Shown here: one piece after another, positions 29,121-36,666 of the stretch
How positions within the stretch are numbered: the stretch's first letter is position 1
Layout of the letters: each line of letters opens with the position of its first letter
Assembly (NCBI RefSeq): GCF_016583985.1
Contig: NZ_NRSD01000004.1
Span: 124,001 to 188,000 of the forward strand
Source: Thiocapsa imhoffii
GTDB taxonomy: Bacteria; Pseudomonadota; Gammaproteobacteria; Chromatiales; Chromatiaceae
Reading direction: 5' to 3'
DNA: 64,000 bases
Notes under the pieces: model-generated
Told to the model about the DNA's origin: nothing
Database searches by the model: none
What the model saw: the letters and a program-made list of their open reading frames with translations, nothing else
Made by a program: the position numbers and the translations under genes

Positions 29121-29154
29121 TCGAGCTCTGGGGATCTCGTTCCCCAGAGCTCGA
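29121..29154 (-). repeat. Perfect 14-base inverted repeat between sqr and the small gene
   Basis: The arms TCGAGCTCTGGGGA (29121-29134) and TCCCCAGAGCTCGA (29141-29154) are exact complements with a 6-base loop. It begins 44 bases after the sqr stop. It lacks a T-tract, so transcription read-through into the small gene with mRNA stabilisation of sqr is as likely as termination. Confidence 0.75.
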
Positions 29155-29197
29155 CACCAGGGTTAGGACGTGCAGCGCCGGACCGACGCCGCGCCGA

Positions 29198-30658
29198 TCA
29201 ATCCGGCAAAATGGACCAGCCGGGGCGCAACTTCGCCTGATAGATGAAGACATGATGCAAGATGTACTTCATCCAATGCCCCGCCAATCCGATCTCCCCA
29301 AACGTTAGATTCATGTCACGGCCATAGTCCGGATAGGTGTCGTAATCGGGCACCACGGGAAAGACCGTCATGGTCGCGGCCGTCCCCTTGAAGATGTCCG
29401 ACCCCGTCGAGGCGACGCACGCGGCACCGATCTCAGCGAGGGAGGCCGTCTGAGTGGGTGCGGACGCGCCGGCGAGCATATCGCGAATACTGGTAGCAAC
29501 CGCCTTACCAATGGCGGCCGAGGGCATGCCGGTCCGCGGTGGTGTCGGGTTAATCGGCGTCCCATTGATGCTCTTCATCGGCTTACTGATGAGGTGCGGC
29601 GGCGCGAAGGCGATCCCGACGGCAAAGATGTTCGGGTAGTCAGGGGTCTGATAGGTGCGCGGCCAATCGCTGGGGGCCCAGTCCTCATAGGGTTTCACGC
29701 CATAGTCGGCATCCACCTTCATGAAGCCATTAGGTGCGAACAACTGGGTCGTGATGTCGGCGTTGGACTTGTCAAAGGCCTGCAGTGGAACCCCGGCGAA
29801 CGGCGGGATGAGCATCGCGAAGTCGAATGCGAGTTCCCCGGTGGTCCCGTCCAAGAGCTCGTAGTGGATCAGGCCCGGTTCGATCTTGGAGACATGCGCA
29901 CGAGTGATCCACTCGATTCCGCGCTCGACCATCATGGACTCAGCAAAGACCTTGCCACTGGTGATGTAGCCACCGCGCTTGATGTGCACCCCGCCCATTC
30001 CGAAGTCGCCCAGCTCGTATTCGTTGCTGATCCAGACCAGGCGCGCCTTGTCGCGGACCCCTGCCTTACGCAAGGAATGATCGATGTTATAGATGTACTC
30101 GAACGCCGCGCCCTGGCAGGTACACATGCCATGTCCAGTGCCGATCACGAAGGTCTTCGCCGCACCGGCCTTCATGGCCGCGATCGTCTCCTGTAGGTGT
30201 TGATTCGCCTCCAGGGCATGCGCTGGCGTGCAGACCGAGAGCGTGTGGCCTCCATCCGGTCCGAGTCCAGGCGTCGCACCGAAATTCAGCTTCGGACCCG
30301 TGGCATTGACGAGATAATCGTACTCGACCATCTCGTGTTCACCCTGGCGCCCTGCTTCCGTGTACTCGATCGTGACATAGGGAGAGGCATGCTCGGCGTC
30401 CCCGTCGGGGTGGATGGACAAGGCCCGAGCCAGGCGAAACTCGACCCCGAGCTTCTTGTAAATCGGTTTCAACGCAAAGGTCACCTGCTTCTCCGTCATT
30501 TCGCCGACCCCGACCCAGATGTTCGAGGGGATCCAATTCCAGTTCGGATTCGGTGACACCACGGTGATCCGATGCGGTGAGTCTTTCAGCCATTTGCCCA
30601 GATATCGCGCAACGGTATGGCCGGAGATACCCGCGCCGAGGATAAGGATTCGTGCCAT
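29198..30658 (-). CDS. sqr: Sulfide:quinone oxidoreductase family flavoprotein
   Basis: SQR oxidises sulfide to polysulfide or sulfur at the membrane and reduces quinone. The 486-residue protein begins MARILILGAGISGHTVARYL with the FAD GxGxxG at residues 8-13. The three redox cysteines of the family can be placed: C143 (SVCTPAHA), C181 (with a neighbouring C179, in GMCTCQGAAFEY) and C414 (AACVASTG). The C-terminal AGHWMKYILHHVFIYQAKLRPGW (split here: AGHWMKYILHHVF and IYQAKLRPGW) fits the amphipathic membrane-binding end. The ATG at 30658 has GGAG about 9 bases upstream. I could not assign one of the SQR types I-VI. Divergent from the antiporter gene. Confidence 0.85.
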   Translation of the reverse strand: MARILILGAGISGHTVARYLGKWLKDSPHRITVVSPNPNWNWIPSNIWVGVGEMTEKQVTFALKPIYKKLGVEFRLARALSIHPDGDAEHASPYVTIEYTEAGRQGEHEMVEYDYLVNATGPKLNFGATPGLGPDGGHTLSVCTPAHALEANQHLQETIAAMKAGAAKTFVIGTGHGMCTCQGAAFEYIYNIDHSLRKAGVRDKARLVWISNEYELGDFGMGGVHIKRGGYITSGKVFAESMMVERGIEWITRAHVSKIEPGLIHYELLDGTTGELAFDFAMLIPPFAGVPLQAFDKSNADITTQLFAPNGFMKVDADYGVKPYEDWAPSDWPRTYQTPDYPNIFAVGIAFAPPHLISKPMKSINGTPINPTPPRTGMPSAAIGKAVATSIRDMLAGASAPTQTASLAEIGAACVASTGSDIFKGTAATMTVFPVVPDYDTYPDYGRDMNLTFGEIGLAGHWMKYILHHVFIYQAKLRPGWSILPD

Positions 30659-30928
30659 TCGCTTCTTCTCCCAGTGGGATGGTTTGGATTGCCCGACCCG
30701 CATGGGCTGACATGCTCACGCTAACAAGGCCATCCGACCGAGACAAAGACATGGATCAATGGTTTGAGCGGAACTCATGCCCGAAACAGGGAATGAAACC
30801 CGCTCCTGGACCGTCAAGGATGGGCCAGTCTCCGAGTTCAGCGGTCGAGAATATTGGCTTTTGGTCTTTTTTTTGCTTAATCTTCGACCCTGGTTTCACA
30901 TCCCCCATCAGCCAGCTCACGCACATCG

Positions 30929-32662
30929 ATGGATCTCACCAATCAAATCATCCTAGTCGTGTCCTTGGTGCTCTTCGCCAGCATCCTCGCGAGCGTCGTG
31001 ACCAGTCGGCTGGGGGTTCCCCTGCTACTCGTCTTCTTGCTCATCGGCATGATGCTCGGAGAACAGGGGCCGGGCGGGATCCAGTTCGATGATGTTCAGC
31101 TTGCCCATTTGTTCGGCAGCCTCGCCCTAGCCATCATCCTCTTCGATGGCGGACTCATGACCCCCTTTCGCAACTTCCGCGTCGGGCTCAAGCCCGCACT
31201 CGGACTCGCCACGGTGGGGGTGGTGATCACGGCCGCTGTGACGGGCTGGTTCGCCACCTGGCTGCTTGACCTGCATTGGATGGAGGGGCTGTTACTGGGC
31301 GCGATTGTCGGCTCGACCGACGCCGCCGCGGTCTTCTCACTGTTGCGCTCGCAGGGACTTGAACTCAAACAACGTGTTGGCGCGACCCTCGAGATCGAGT
31401 CCGGCAGCAACGACCCGATGGCCATCTTCCTGACCATCGTGCTGATCGAGCTGATTGTGAGTGGTGAGCAAGATGTCGGTGTGGTGATGCTATTCGAGTT
31501 CGTGCGCCAGATGGGACTCGGCACCCTGTTCGGTATTCTCGGCGGACTCGGACTGGTGCGTCTCATCAATCGACTCGAGATGTCACCCGGCCTCTATCCG
31601 CTGGCCGCCATGGCCGGCGGCCTGAGCATCTTCGGCATCACCTCAATTTTGCACGGCAGCGGCTTTCTCGCCATCTATCTTGCCGGCTTGATCGTCGGCA
31701 ATCGGCCATTGCAGGCGAGCCAGTACATCAAACGCTTCCATGACGGCGTCGCGCGACTGGCTCAGATCGGCATGTTCCTGATGCTCGGGTTGTTGGTGAC
31801 CCCCTCGGACTTGTTGTCGGTCGCGATCCCGGCACTCCTCTTTGCCGCCGTCTTGATTCTGGTTGCCCGTCCCCTCGCCGTCTGGATCTGTTTGCTGCCC
31901 TTTCGCTTTCCCTGGCGCGAGCAGGTCTTCGTCGGCTGGGTTGGCCTGCGTGGGGCCGTCCCCATCATCCTCGCGCTCTTTCCGCTCTTGGCCGGGATGG
32001 ATCAGGCCCAGACCTATTTCAACATCGTCTTCTTCGTGGTCCTGGTCTCCCTGCTGATCCAAGGCTGGACCGTGGCGGCCTCGGCCCGCTGGCTCGGTCT
32101 CGAGGTGCCGCCGACCAGTCATGTGATCCAGCGGGTCGAACTGGACATCCCCGGCCAACGCGAGTTGGAGCTGGTTGGCTATTGCCTGGGTAAGGACTCT
32201 TCCGTGTTGGTCGATCAACGCACCGGCATGCACCTTCCCGGCAGTGCGCGGCTGGTTGCCGTCCTGCGGGGGAAACACGTCCTGGAGACCTGCGACCTGG
32301 GGTCACTGCAGGCGCAGGACTCGGTGTATCTGATCGCGGATCCAGCCGACCTCGCAGAATGCGACCGCCTGTTCGCGGCCAGCACCGCCCCGGCGCGCCT
32401 GTCCGACCAAGCCTTCTTCGGCGAATTCGTGCTCAATGGCGACGCCCGTGTCAGCGACCTTGCCGCGGCTTACGGCCTCTCCTTTCCCGACCTCGCCGCG
32501 TCAGCGGACAGCACCATCGATGCCTACGTGCGACAGGCGCTGCATACTGCCCACCCCGTGGTCGGCGACCGCCTGCAACTGAAGACGGTCGATCTCGTCG
32601 TGCGCGAGGTCGATGGCGATCGCATCCTGAAGGTTGGCCTGAAGCTGCACCCTATGCCCTGA
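30929..32662 (+). CDS. Potassium/proton antiporter, NhaP2/CvrA type
   Basis: A 577-residue cation:proton antiporter of the CPA1 group. The first 390 residues form about 12 membrane helices (GVPLLLVFLLIGMMLGEQGP, LAIILFDGGLMTPF, and the SGSNDPMAIF signature that carries the ion-binding Asn-Asp pair). The C-terminal 180 residues contain a TrkA-C-like domain (around VGYCLGKDSSVLVDQRTG) and a CorC/HlyC-like end, typical of NhaP2, which exports K+ to keep cell volume and pH. The ATG at 30929 lacks an obvious ribosome-binding site. The 270 bases shared with divergent sqr contain a T-rich patch at about 30868-30886. It converges with the ferredoxin gene. Confidence 0.92.
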   Translation: MDLTNQIILVVSLVLFASILASVVTSRLGVPLLLVFLLIGMMLGEQGPGGIQFDDVQLAHLFGSLALAIILFDGGLMTPFRNFRVGLKPALGLATVGVVITAAVTGWFATWLLDLHWMEGLLLGAIVGSTDAAAVFSLLRSQGLELKQRVGATLEIESGSNDPMAIFLTIVLIELIVSGEQDVGVVMLFEFVRQMGLGTLFGILGGLGLVRLINRLEMSPGLYPLAAMAGGLSIFGITSILHGSGFLAIYLAGLIVGNRPLQASQYIKRFHDGVARLAQIGMFLMLGLLVTPSDLLSVAIPALLFAAVLILVARPLAVWICLLPFRFPWREQVFVGWVGLRGAVPIILALFPLLAGMDQAQTYFNIVFFVVLVSLLIQGWTVAASARWLGLEVPPTSHVIQRVELDIPGQRELELVGYCLGKDSSVLVDQRTGMHLPGSARLVAVLRGKHVLETCDLGSLQAQDSVYLIADPADLAECDRLFAASTAPARLSDQAFFGEFVLNGDARVSDLAAAYGLSFPDLAASADSTIDAYVRQALHTAHPVVGDRLQLKTVDLVVREVDGDRILKVGLKLHPMP

Positions 32663-32691
32663 AGCGGTAACGAGGCAGGGCATCCAGCCGG

Positions 32692-32955
32692 CTACCAATT
32701 CGTGGTGGCCTGAAGCGCGGCGCGTGCCTCCTCGGTCGGAAACAGCACCGCGCCTTCGGCGTCGAGCAGGGAAATCGCCAGGGTTGGGCACCCTTCCGCC
32801 GCCGCCCGCATCAGATGCTGATCGCCCAGTCGGCCGGTTGGCAATGCCTTCAGATCATCGCCAATGTCGTGCTCTCGAAAGGCGTCGGGGCAGGCGACCC
32901 AGCAGGTCCCGCAGCCGATGCAGGCAACTTCGACAACCTCAATCTTATTTATCAT
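32692..32955 (-). CDS. Small ferredoxin with one 4Fe-4S-type motif
   Basis: An 87-residue cytoplasmic electron carrier. The cluster motif is C12-x2-C15-x2-C18 (CIGCGTCWVACP) with the remote cysteine in EGCPT near residue 56, giving one [4Fe-4S] cluster; C22 is an additional cysteine. The single-cluster, acidic layout resembles monocluster ferredoxins of anaerobes and phototrophs. It stands alone between the antiporter (convergent, 29 bases) and a gene-poor stretch, so its partner enzyme cannot be inferred. Confidence 0.88.
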   Translation of the reverse strand: MINKIEVVEVACIGCGTCWVACPDAFREHDIGDDLKALPTGRLGDQHLMRAAAEGCPTLAISLLDAEGAVLFPTEEARAALQATTNW

Positions 32956-33375
32956 CGATCAACGGATTCCGTATCGGTTTCATGGTGTGGCCGAGGCCGT
33001 GGACACAGCGCGGATCGCAGACCCGCGCCGCGGTTCGCCCCAGCCGCGAAGCCTGGTGCTGAGGCACTGATGAATTGGGATTGTATCCTGATCAGCTCCG
33101 TCGAAACGATTCTGGCGTCAGGGTCATGATGAAACAGCCCCCACACTCACGCCGCGCGCACTGGACGGTCGCTCGGGCCTGACGAAACGCGCCGTGCGGT
33201 GTACCTTAAGTTCCCAGCCCATCGTCCCACCTCATCGGGCCGGGTTGCTTGGGCCGCGATAGCGCATTGCGCAGCCACGTAAGCCTGATTCAGACCAACC
33301 GCCGCGGCTGCAGCCGTGGCGATTGGAAGGTGACAGGCCCGATGAGCGGGATCATCTGTCTTTAGGAGACGCTTC
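32956..33375. other. 420-base stretch without a supported gene
   Basis: Between the ferredoxin start and the next plus-strand gene I see no convincing coding sequence, RNA gene or riboswitch. It includes promoters of both flanking genes by default. A near-palindrome (CCGCGGCTGCAGCCGTGG, about 33303-33320) is present. Minus-strand open frames here are alanine/arginine-rich and overlap the neighbouring start, so they were not called. Confidence 0.6.
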
Positions 33376-33876
33376 ATGACCGACACCCCATTCGAACTCG
33401 TCGACATCCAAGATCCGTATCACTTCAGTGACAGCGACTGGTTCCAGCATTGTCGTCAGACCGGCTCGCCGTTTGTTCTCGTCCGCCGGGGGGAGCAAAC
33501 CGCTGACGTCCTGTGGGACTTCGTCACCCTGCCGGTTGCTTGCGATGCCCTACTGCGGGAGCGCCTGTCCGAACTCGAGCGCGATGCCCGTGCCATCTTC
33601 GAGCGCCACGCCACGGAAGAGTCCTTTCTGCGTGTCAAGCCGACGCTCATCGGCTTCGATCGTCTTCCGTACGAACAGGCGACACTTGCCGCAACAGCGT
33701 TGCATGACTTGATCGCCCGCTATCTGCCGCTGGCTTGGCACGAGGACGAGGCTGAGGCTGAGGCTGAGACGGAACCGGCCGCGGACACCGCGCATTGGAC
33801 ATCCACCGAGGAGGCGATGAGCACCGAGCCGCGGACCCTTTGGGTCGAAGCGATGGAGGCCCCCAGCGCCGCCTAG
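33376..33876 (+). CDS. Hypothetical protein with acidic C-terminal repeat
   Basis: A 166-residue protein that I do not recognise. It starts MTDTPFELVDIQDPYHFSD behind a good ribosome-binding site (AGGAG, 8 bases upstream). The first 125 residues look like a soluble mixed alpha-beta domain rich in tryptophan and leucine (TADVLWDFVTLPVACDALL; ALHDLIARYLPLAW). Then comes an acidic low-complexity stretch (HEDEAEAEAETEPAAD) and a short tail. It is upstream of nrdB on the same strand but is separated from it by the NrdR boxes, so it is probably not in the same transcript from that promoter. Confidence 0.7.
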   Translation: MTDTPFELVDIQDPYHFSDSDWFQHCRQTGSPFVLVRRGEQTADVLWDFVTLPVACDALLRERLSELERDARAIFERHATEESFLRVKPTLIGFDRLPYEQATLAATALHDLIARYLPLAWHEDEAEAEAETEPAADTAHWTSTEEAMSTEPRTLWVEAMEAPSAA

Positions 33877-33956
33877 CCCGCGACGCCCGAGACCGAAACG
33901 CGACAGGATGACGCCGCGACCAGCCCCGCCTGAACACCCTGCGCAAGGCCCTGAAA

Positions 33957-34004
33957 ACACTACATCAGGTGTGCCTGAGCTGTGCGCAACACAAGATGTT
34001 GTGC
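33957..34004 (+). promoter_or_regulatory. Tandem NrdR boxes upstream of nrdB
   Basis: Two 16-base sites, ACACTACATCAGGTGT (33957-33972) and ACACAAGATGTTGTGC (33989-34004), match the NrdR consensus (about ACACwATATmTwGTGT). Their starts are 32 bases apart, the three-helical-turn spacing required for cooperative binding by the ATP-cone repressor NrdR. The nrdB start is 133 bases downstream. The pattern strongly suggests that class I ribonucleotide reductase is repressed by NrdR here. Confidence 0.75.
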
Positions 34005-34136
34005 GCGTCTGACTTGTGTCTGAACCCGCCCACCCCTACACTGAGGAACGCGGGATGAGACCCGTGAGGCAGACTATCCCTGCCTGAAGTGCAACGCCAC
34101 CACCGGCCTCATGATGCGAATACGAGGAGATCAGAC

Positions 34137-35627
34137 ATGCTGAACTGGGACGACCCCTTAGCCGCCGCGACCCCCCTAGTGCGTCAGCCCACGCGCCAGT
34201 CGCCGCGGCACCTCCAGGACCAGCACCTGGATGACGCGCATCAGGACCATGATGGCCAGATCCCTGACTGGATGCGCGACACCAGCGAGCCTCACCTCGG
34301 CCACACAACAACGCCTCAACCCCATCGCGCGCAAGCCACTGCGTCTCAGCCGGCGCGCGCCGCGCTCCAGCAGATCGGCGACAGACCCGCGGGCGTGCGC
34401 CCGGGACAGGGACTCGTCAGCAACTCCGATCTGATGGCCACCGCCGGGGCGGCTCCGGTGGTGGCTCCAGACCCCTTCGCGCTGCCCCCGGCGCAGCAAG
34501 CGGAACTCCCGATCCACGACACCCTCCTCCCGCCCGACCACCACACCGGCGCGGAGACGGGCGAGGGAGTCGGCGGGGCCACGGGACTGGAATCACTGGA
34601 GATGGGCGCCGGGCGGGTCCGCGTCGATGACAAGAAGATCATCAACTGCCGCGCCGATCTCAATCAGCTCGTCCCCTTCAAGTACGACTGGGCCTGGCAG
34701 AAATATCTCGACGCCTGCGCCAACCATTGGATGCCGCAAGAGATCAACATGAACGCGGACATCGCGCTCTGGAAGGATCCCAACGGGCTGACCGACGACG
34801 AGCGCACCATCATCAAGCGCAATCTCGGTTTCTTCTCGACCGCGGACTCGCTCGTTGCCAATAATTTAGTGCTCGCCGTTTATCGTCACATCTCCAACCC
34901 CGAGTGCCGTCAATACCTGCTGCGCCAAGCCTTCGAGGAGGCCCTGCACACGCACGCCTACCAATACGTTGTCGAAAGCCTGGGTCTCGATGAGGGCGAG
35001 ATCTTCAACATGTATCGCGAGGTTCCATCGGTCGCCCGCAAGGCCGAGTGGGCGCTGCCTTACACACAATATCTCGCCGATCCCCATTTCTCGACCGGTA
35101 CGCCCGAGAACGATCGCAAGCTGCTGCGCGAGTTGGTTGCCTTTTACGTGATCTTCGAGGGCATCTTCTTTTATGTCGGCTTCGTGCAGGTGCTGAGCAT
35201 GGGTCGGCGCAACAAGATGACGGGGACCGCCGAGCAGTTCCAGTACATTCTGCGCGACGAATCCATGCACATGAACTTCGGTATCGACGTCATCAATCAG
35301 ATCAAGATCGAGAATCCGCATCTCTGGACCGAGGCGTTCAAGCAGGAACTCGTCACCATGATCCGTGATGCCGTCGCCATGGAGTCCCAATACGCCCACG
35401 ACACCATGCCACGGGGCGTGCTCGGGCTGAATGCCCCGATGTTCGCCGAATACCTGCAATTCATCGCCAATCGCCGCTGCGCGCAGATCGGGCTTCCCGA
35501 GCAATACCCAGGCGCCACCAATCCCTTCCCATGGATGTCCGAAGTACTTGATTTAAAAAAGGAAAAGAACTTCTTCGAGACGCGGGTTACCGAGTATCAA
35601 ACCGGTGGCGCGCTCAACTGGGATTGA
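34137..35627 (+). CDS. nrdB: Ribonucleoside-diphosphate reductase beta subunit (class I) with long N-terminal insertion
   Basis: NrdB holds the diiron-tyrosyl radical that starts ribonucleotide reduction by NrdA. Iron-ligand segments are visible: [36 protein letters not shown] and [13 protein letters not shown]. The C-terminal tail TGGALNWD is the NrdA-docking peptide. The ATG at 34137 has a strong AGGAGA. Between the start peptide MLNWDDPLA and the ordered domain (from about residue 160, [17 protein letters not shown]) lies about 150 residues rich in Gln, His, Pro and Ala with no fold signal. This makes the protein 496 residues versus about 350-400 in relatives. nrdA is not next to it; its stop codon is the left edge of a decayed defence island. 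Confidence 0.95.
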   Translation: MLNWDDPLAAATPLVRQPTRQSPRHLQDQHLDDAHQDHDGQIPDWMRDTSEPHLGHTTTPQPHRAQATASQPARAALQQIGDRPAGVRPGQGLVSNSDLMATAGAAPVVAPDPFALPPAQQAELPIHDTLLPPDHHTGAETGEGVGGATGLESLEMGAGRVRVDDKKIINCRADLNQLVPFKYDWAWQKYLDACANHWMPQEINMNADIALWKDPNGLTDDERTIIKRNLGFFSTADSLVANNLVLAVYRHISNPECRQYLLRQAFEEALHTHAYQYVVESLGLDEGEIFNMYREVPSVARKAEWALPYTQYLADPHFSTGTPENDRKLLRELVAFYVIFEGIFFYVGFVQVLSMGRRNKMTGTAEQFQYILRDESMHMNFGIDVINQIKIENPHLWTEAFKQELVTMIRDAVAMESQYAHDTMPRGVLGLNAPMFAEYLQFIANRRCAQIGLPEQYPGATNPFPWMSEVLDLKKEKNFFETRVTEYQTGGALNWD

Positions 35628-36265
35628 TGCGCGTCTCGACCCTGGTCGAGGGCATCAAGGAATCCGTCACCGGGAGGCTGCTGGCCTACATCGGCCCTGG
35701 CAAGAAGGGCGCCGAGATCCGCGATCAGTTCGACGCGCCGCCCTACGGCTGGCCGCGCGACGCGATCGAGGCCCAGCGCAGCCTGCTGGTCGAGCCGGAT
35801 CCGGTCCGCCCGCTGCTCGACAAGGTCGTCGATCTCGTGCGACAGGCCCTCAAGGCCAAGCTCGACGCCTACCGGGCGCTCTTCCGGGAGCAGGAGGACC
35901 AGCTGGCGGAGGACGCCGACTGGAACCGGCTCAGCGAGACGCAGCGCGCGGAATTGATCGAGAAGCACCACCTTACGCCGCTGGCCGATGTACCGCTCGG
36001 CACGCCCGAGCAGCTTCAAGACGCGCTGGACGACTGCGATCTCGACCATTGGGTGTCCAAGACGCAGGCGTTGCCCAACCGCTTCGAGGCCGCGCGCCAT
36101 GCGGCGGTGCAGTGGCTCAAAACTAACGTGGCGCATGTCAGCCTGCCAATGCGGCTGTTGGACTCTGGTGACGAAGCTCAGGCTTCGTCACCCGCGAGCA
36201 GAAGCTCCGCTTCGCGCATCGGCCGTCCGTGCCAACGCCTCACGAAGCAGAGCTTCATCGCCTAG
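35627..36265 (+). pseudogene. BrxC (BREX P-loop ATPase) C-terminal remnant
   Basis: A 212-codon frame beginning on the last base of the nrdB stop (TGATG). It matches late parts of BrxC/DUF6079 proteins as I know them: GRLLAYIGPGKKGAEIRDQF with APPYGWPRDAIEA, then VEPDPVRPLLDKVVDLVRQA and the ELIEKHHLTPLADV region, up to VAHVSLPMRLL. Full BrxC is about 1200 residues with an N-terminal Walker ATPase; that whole part is missing and the two segments seem joined by an internal deletion. The last 40 codons run through a cluster of hairpins and do not look like protein. It is therefore a relic without function. Confidence 0.75.
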
Positions 36266-36290
36266 GTTACGCAGCCGGAGCTGCGTGACC
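36167..36290. repeat. Cluster of palindromes with a shared GAAGC core
   Basis: Two strong hairpins flank the segment: GGTGACGAAGC / GCTTCGTCACC (36167-36192, 11 pairs, 4-base loop) and GGTTACGCAGC / GCTGCGTGACC (36265-36290, 11 pairs with one G-T, loop CGGA). Two shorter ones with core GAAGC / GCTTC lie between (about 36201-36213 and 36244-36256). The similar arms suggest copies of one repetitive extragenic palindrome family inserted at the broken end of brxC. Confidence 0.7.
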
Positions 36291-36330
36291 AGAAAAAACA
36301 CTCGACACTCATTTTTGAGGACAGCATGTC

Positions 36331-36600
36331 ATGGAGACCCGAATCGTCAAAATCGATGACTCGCTCGCCGTGTGGATTGCGCAAGAGTCGGACCAGGTTG
36401 GCGGCGACGACGACGACCTGAGGTCGATCGATGGCATGGTGGACAGCATTCATGAAGCCCGTCGTGAACCTTCTGGACGCTATTTCGGCGTTCAGTTCTA
36501 TCTCGAGGATCTGCTCGGACGTCCGGTCGATCTCGTAACTCGCAAGTCTTTGCGACCGGAATTGGCACCTCATGTCGAGAGGGAGGCGCTCCATGTCTGA
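36331..36600 (+). pseudogene. Chimeric scrap: MazE-like antitoxin start fused to MntA-like C terminus
   Basis: An 89-codon frame with a good ribosome-binding site (GAGGA). Residues 1-18 (METRIVKIDDSLAVWIAQ) look like the start of an AbrB/MazE antitoxin DNA-binding domain. The last 30 residues (LEDLLGRPVDLVTRKSLRPE and HVEREALHV) look like the C-terminal end of a MNT/KNTase-type nucleotidyltransferase. The middle (GGDDDDLRSIDG) fits neither. Each half lacks the rest of its domain, so this is read as two toxin-antitoxin relics joined by deletion. A short frame after it (36593 on) could be a HEPN relic but is not supported. Confidence 0.55.
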
Positions 36601-36666
36601 TTCCACCTCCATCACGACACGCAGCCGGCTGATTCAGGGGTATCTCAGGATAGACCAGGACGATCC

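Noticed and set aside
33240..33375. Possible cobalamin riboswitch before nrdB
   Set aside because: No B12-box-like core could be found; a GC-rich near-palindrome alone is not enough.
33147..33407. Minus-strand frame of 86 codons between the ferredoxin and the gene at 33376
   Set aside because: Ala/Arg-rich, no family resemblance, and it overlaps the start of a gene with a strong ribosome-binding site on the other strand.
35624..35630. nrdA expected next to nrdB
   Set aside because: The downstream frame is a BrxC remnant, with no NrdA sequence; upstream is an unrelated small protein.
36262..36615. Minus-strand frame of 117 codons over the chimeric scrap
   Set aside because: No recognisable domain; the plus-strand frame shows motif matches and a ribosome-binding site.
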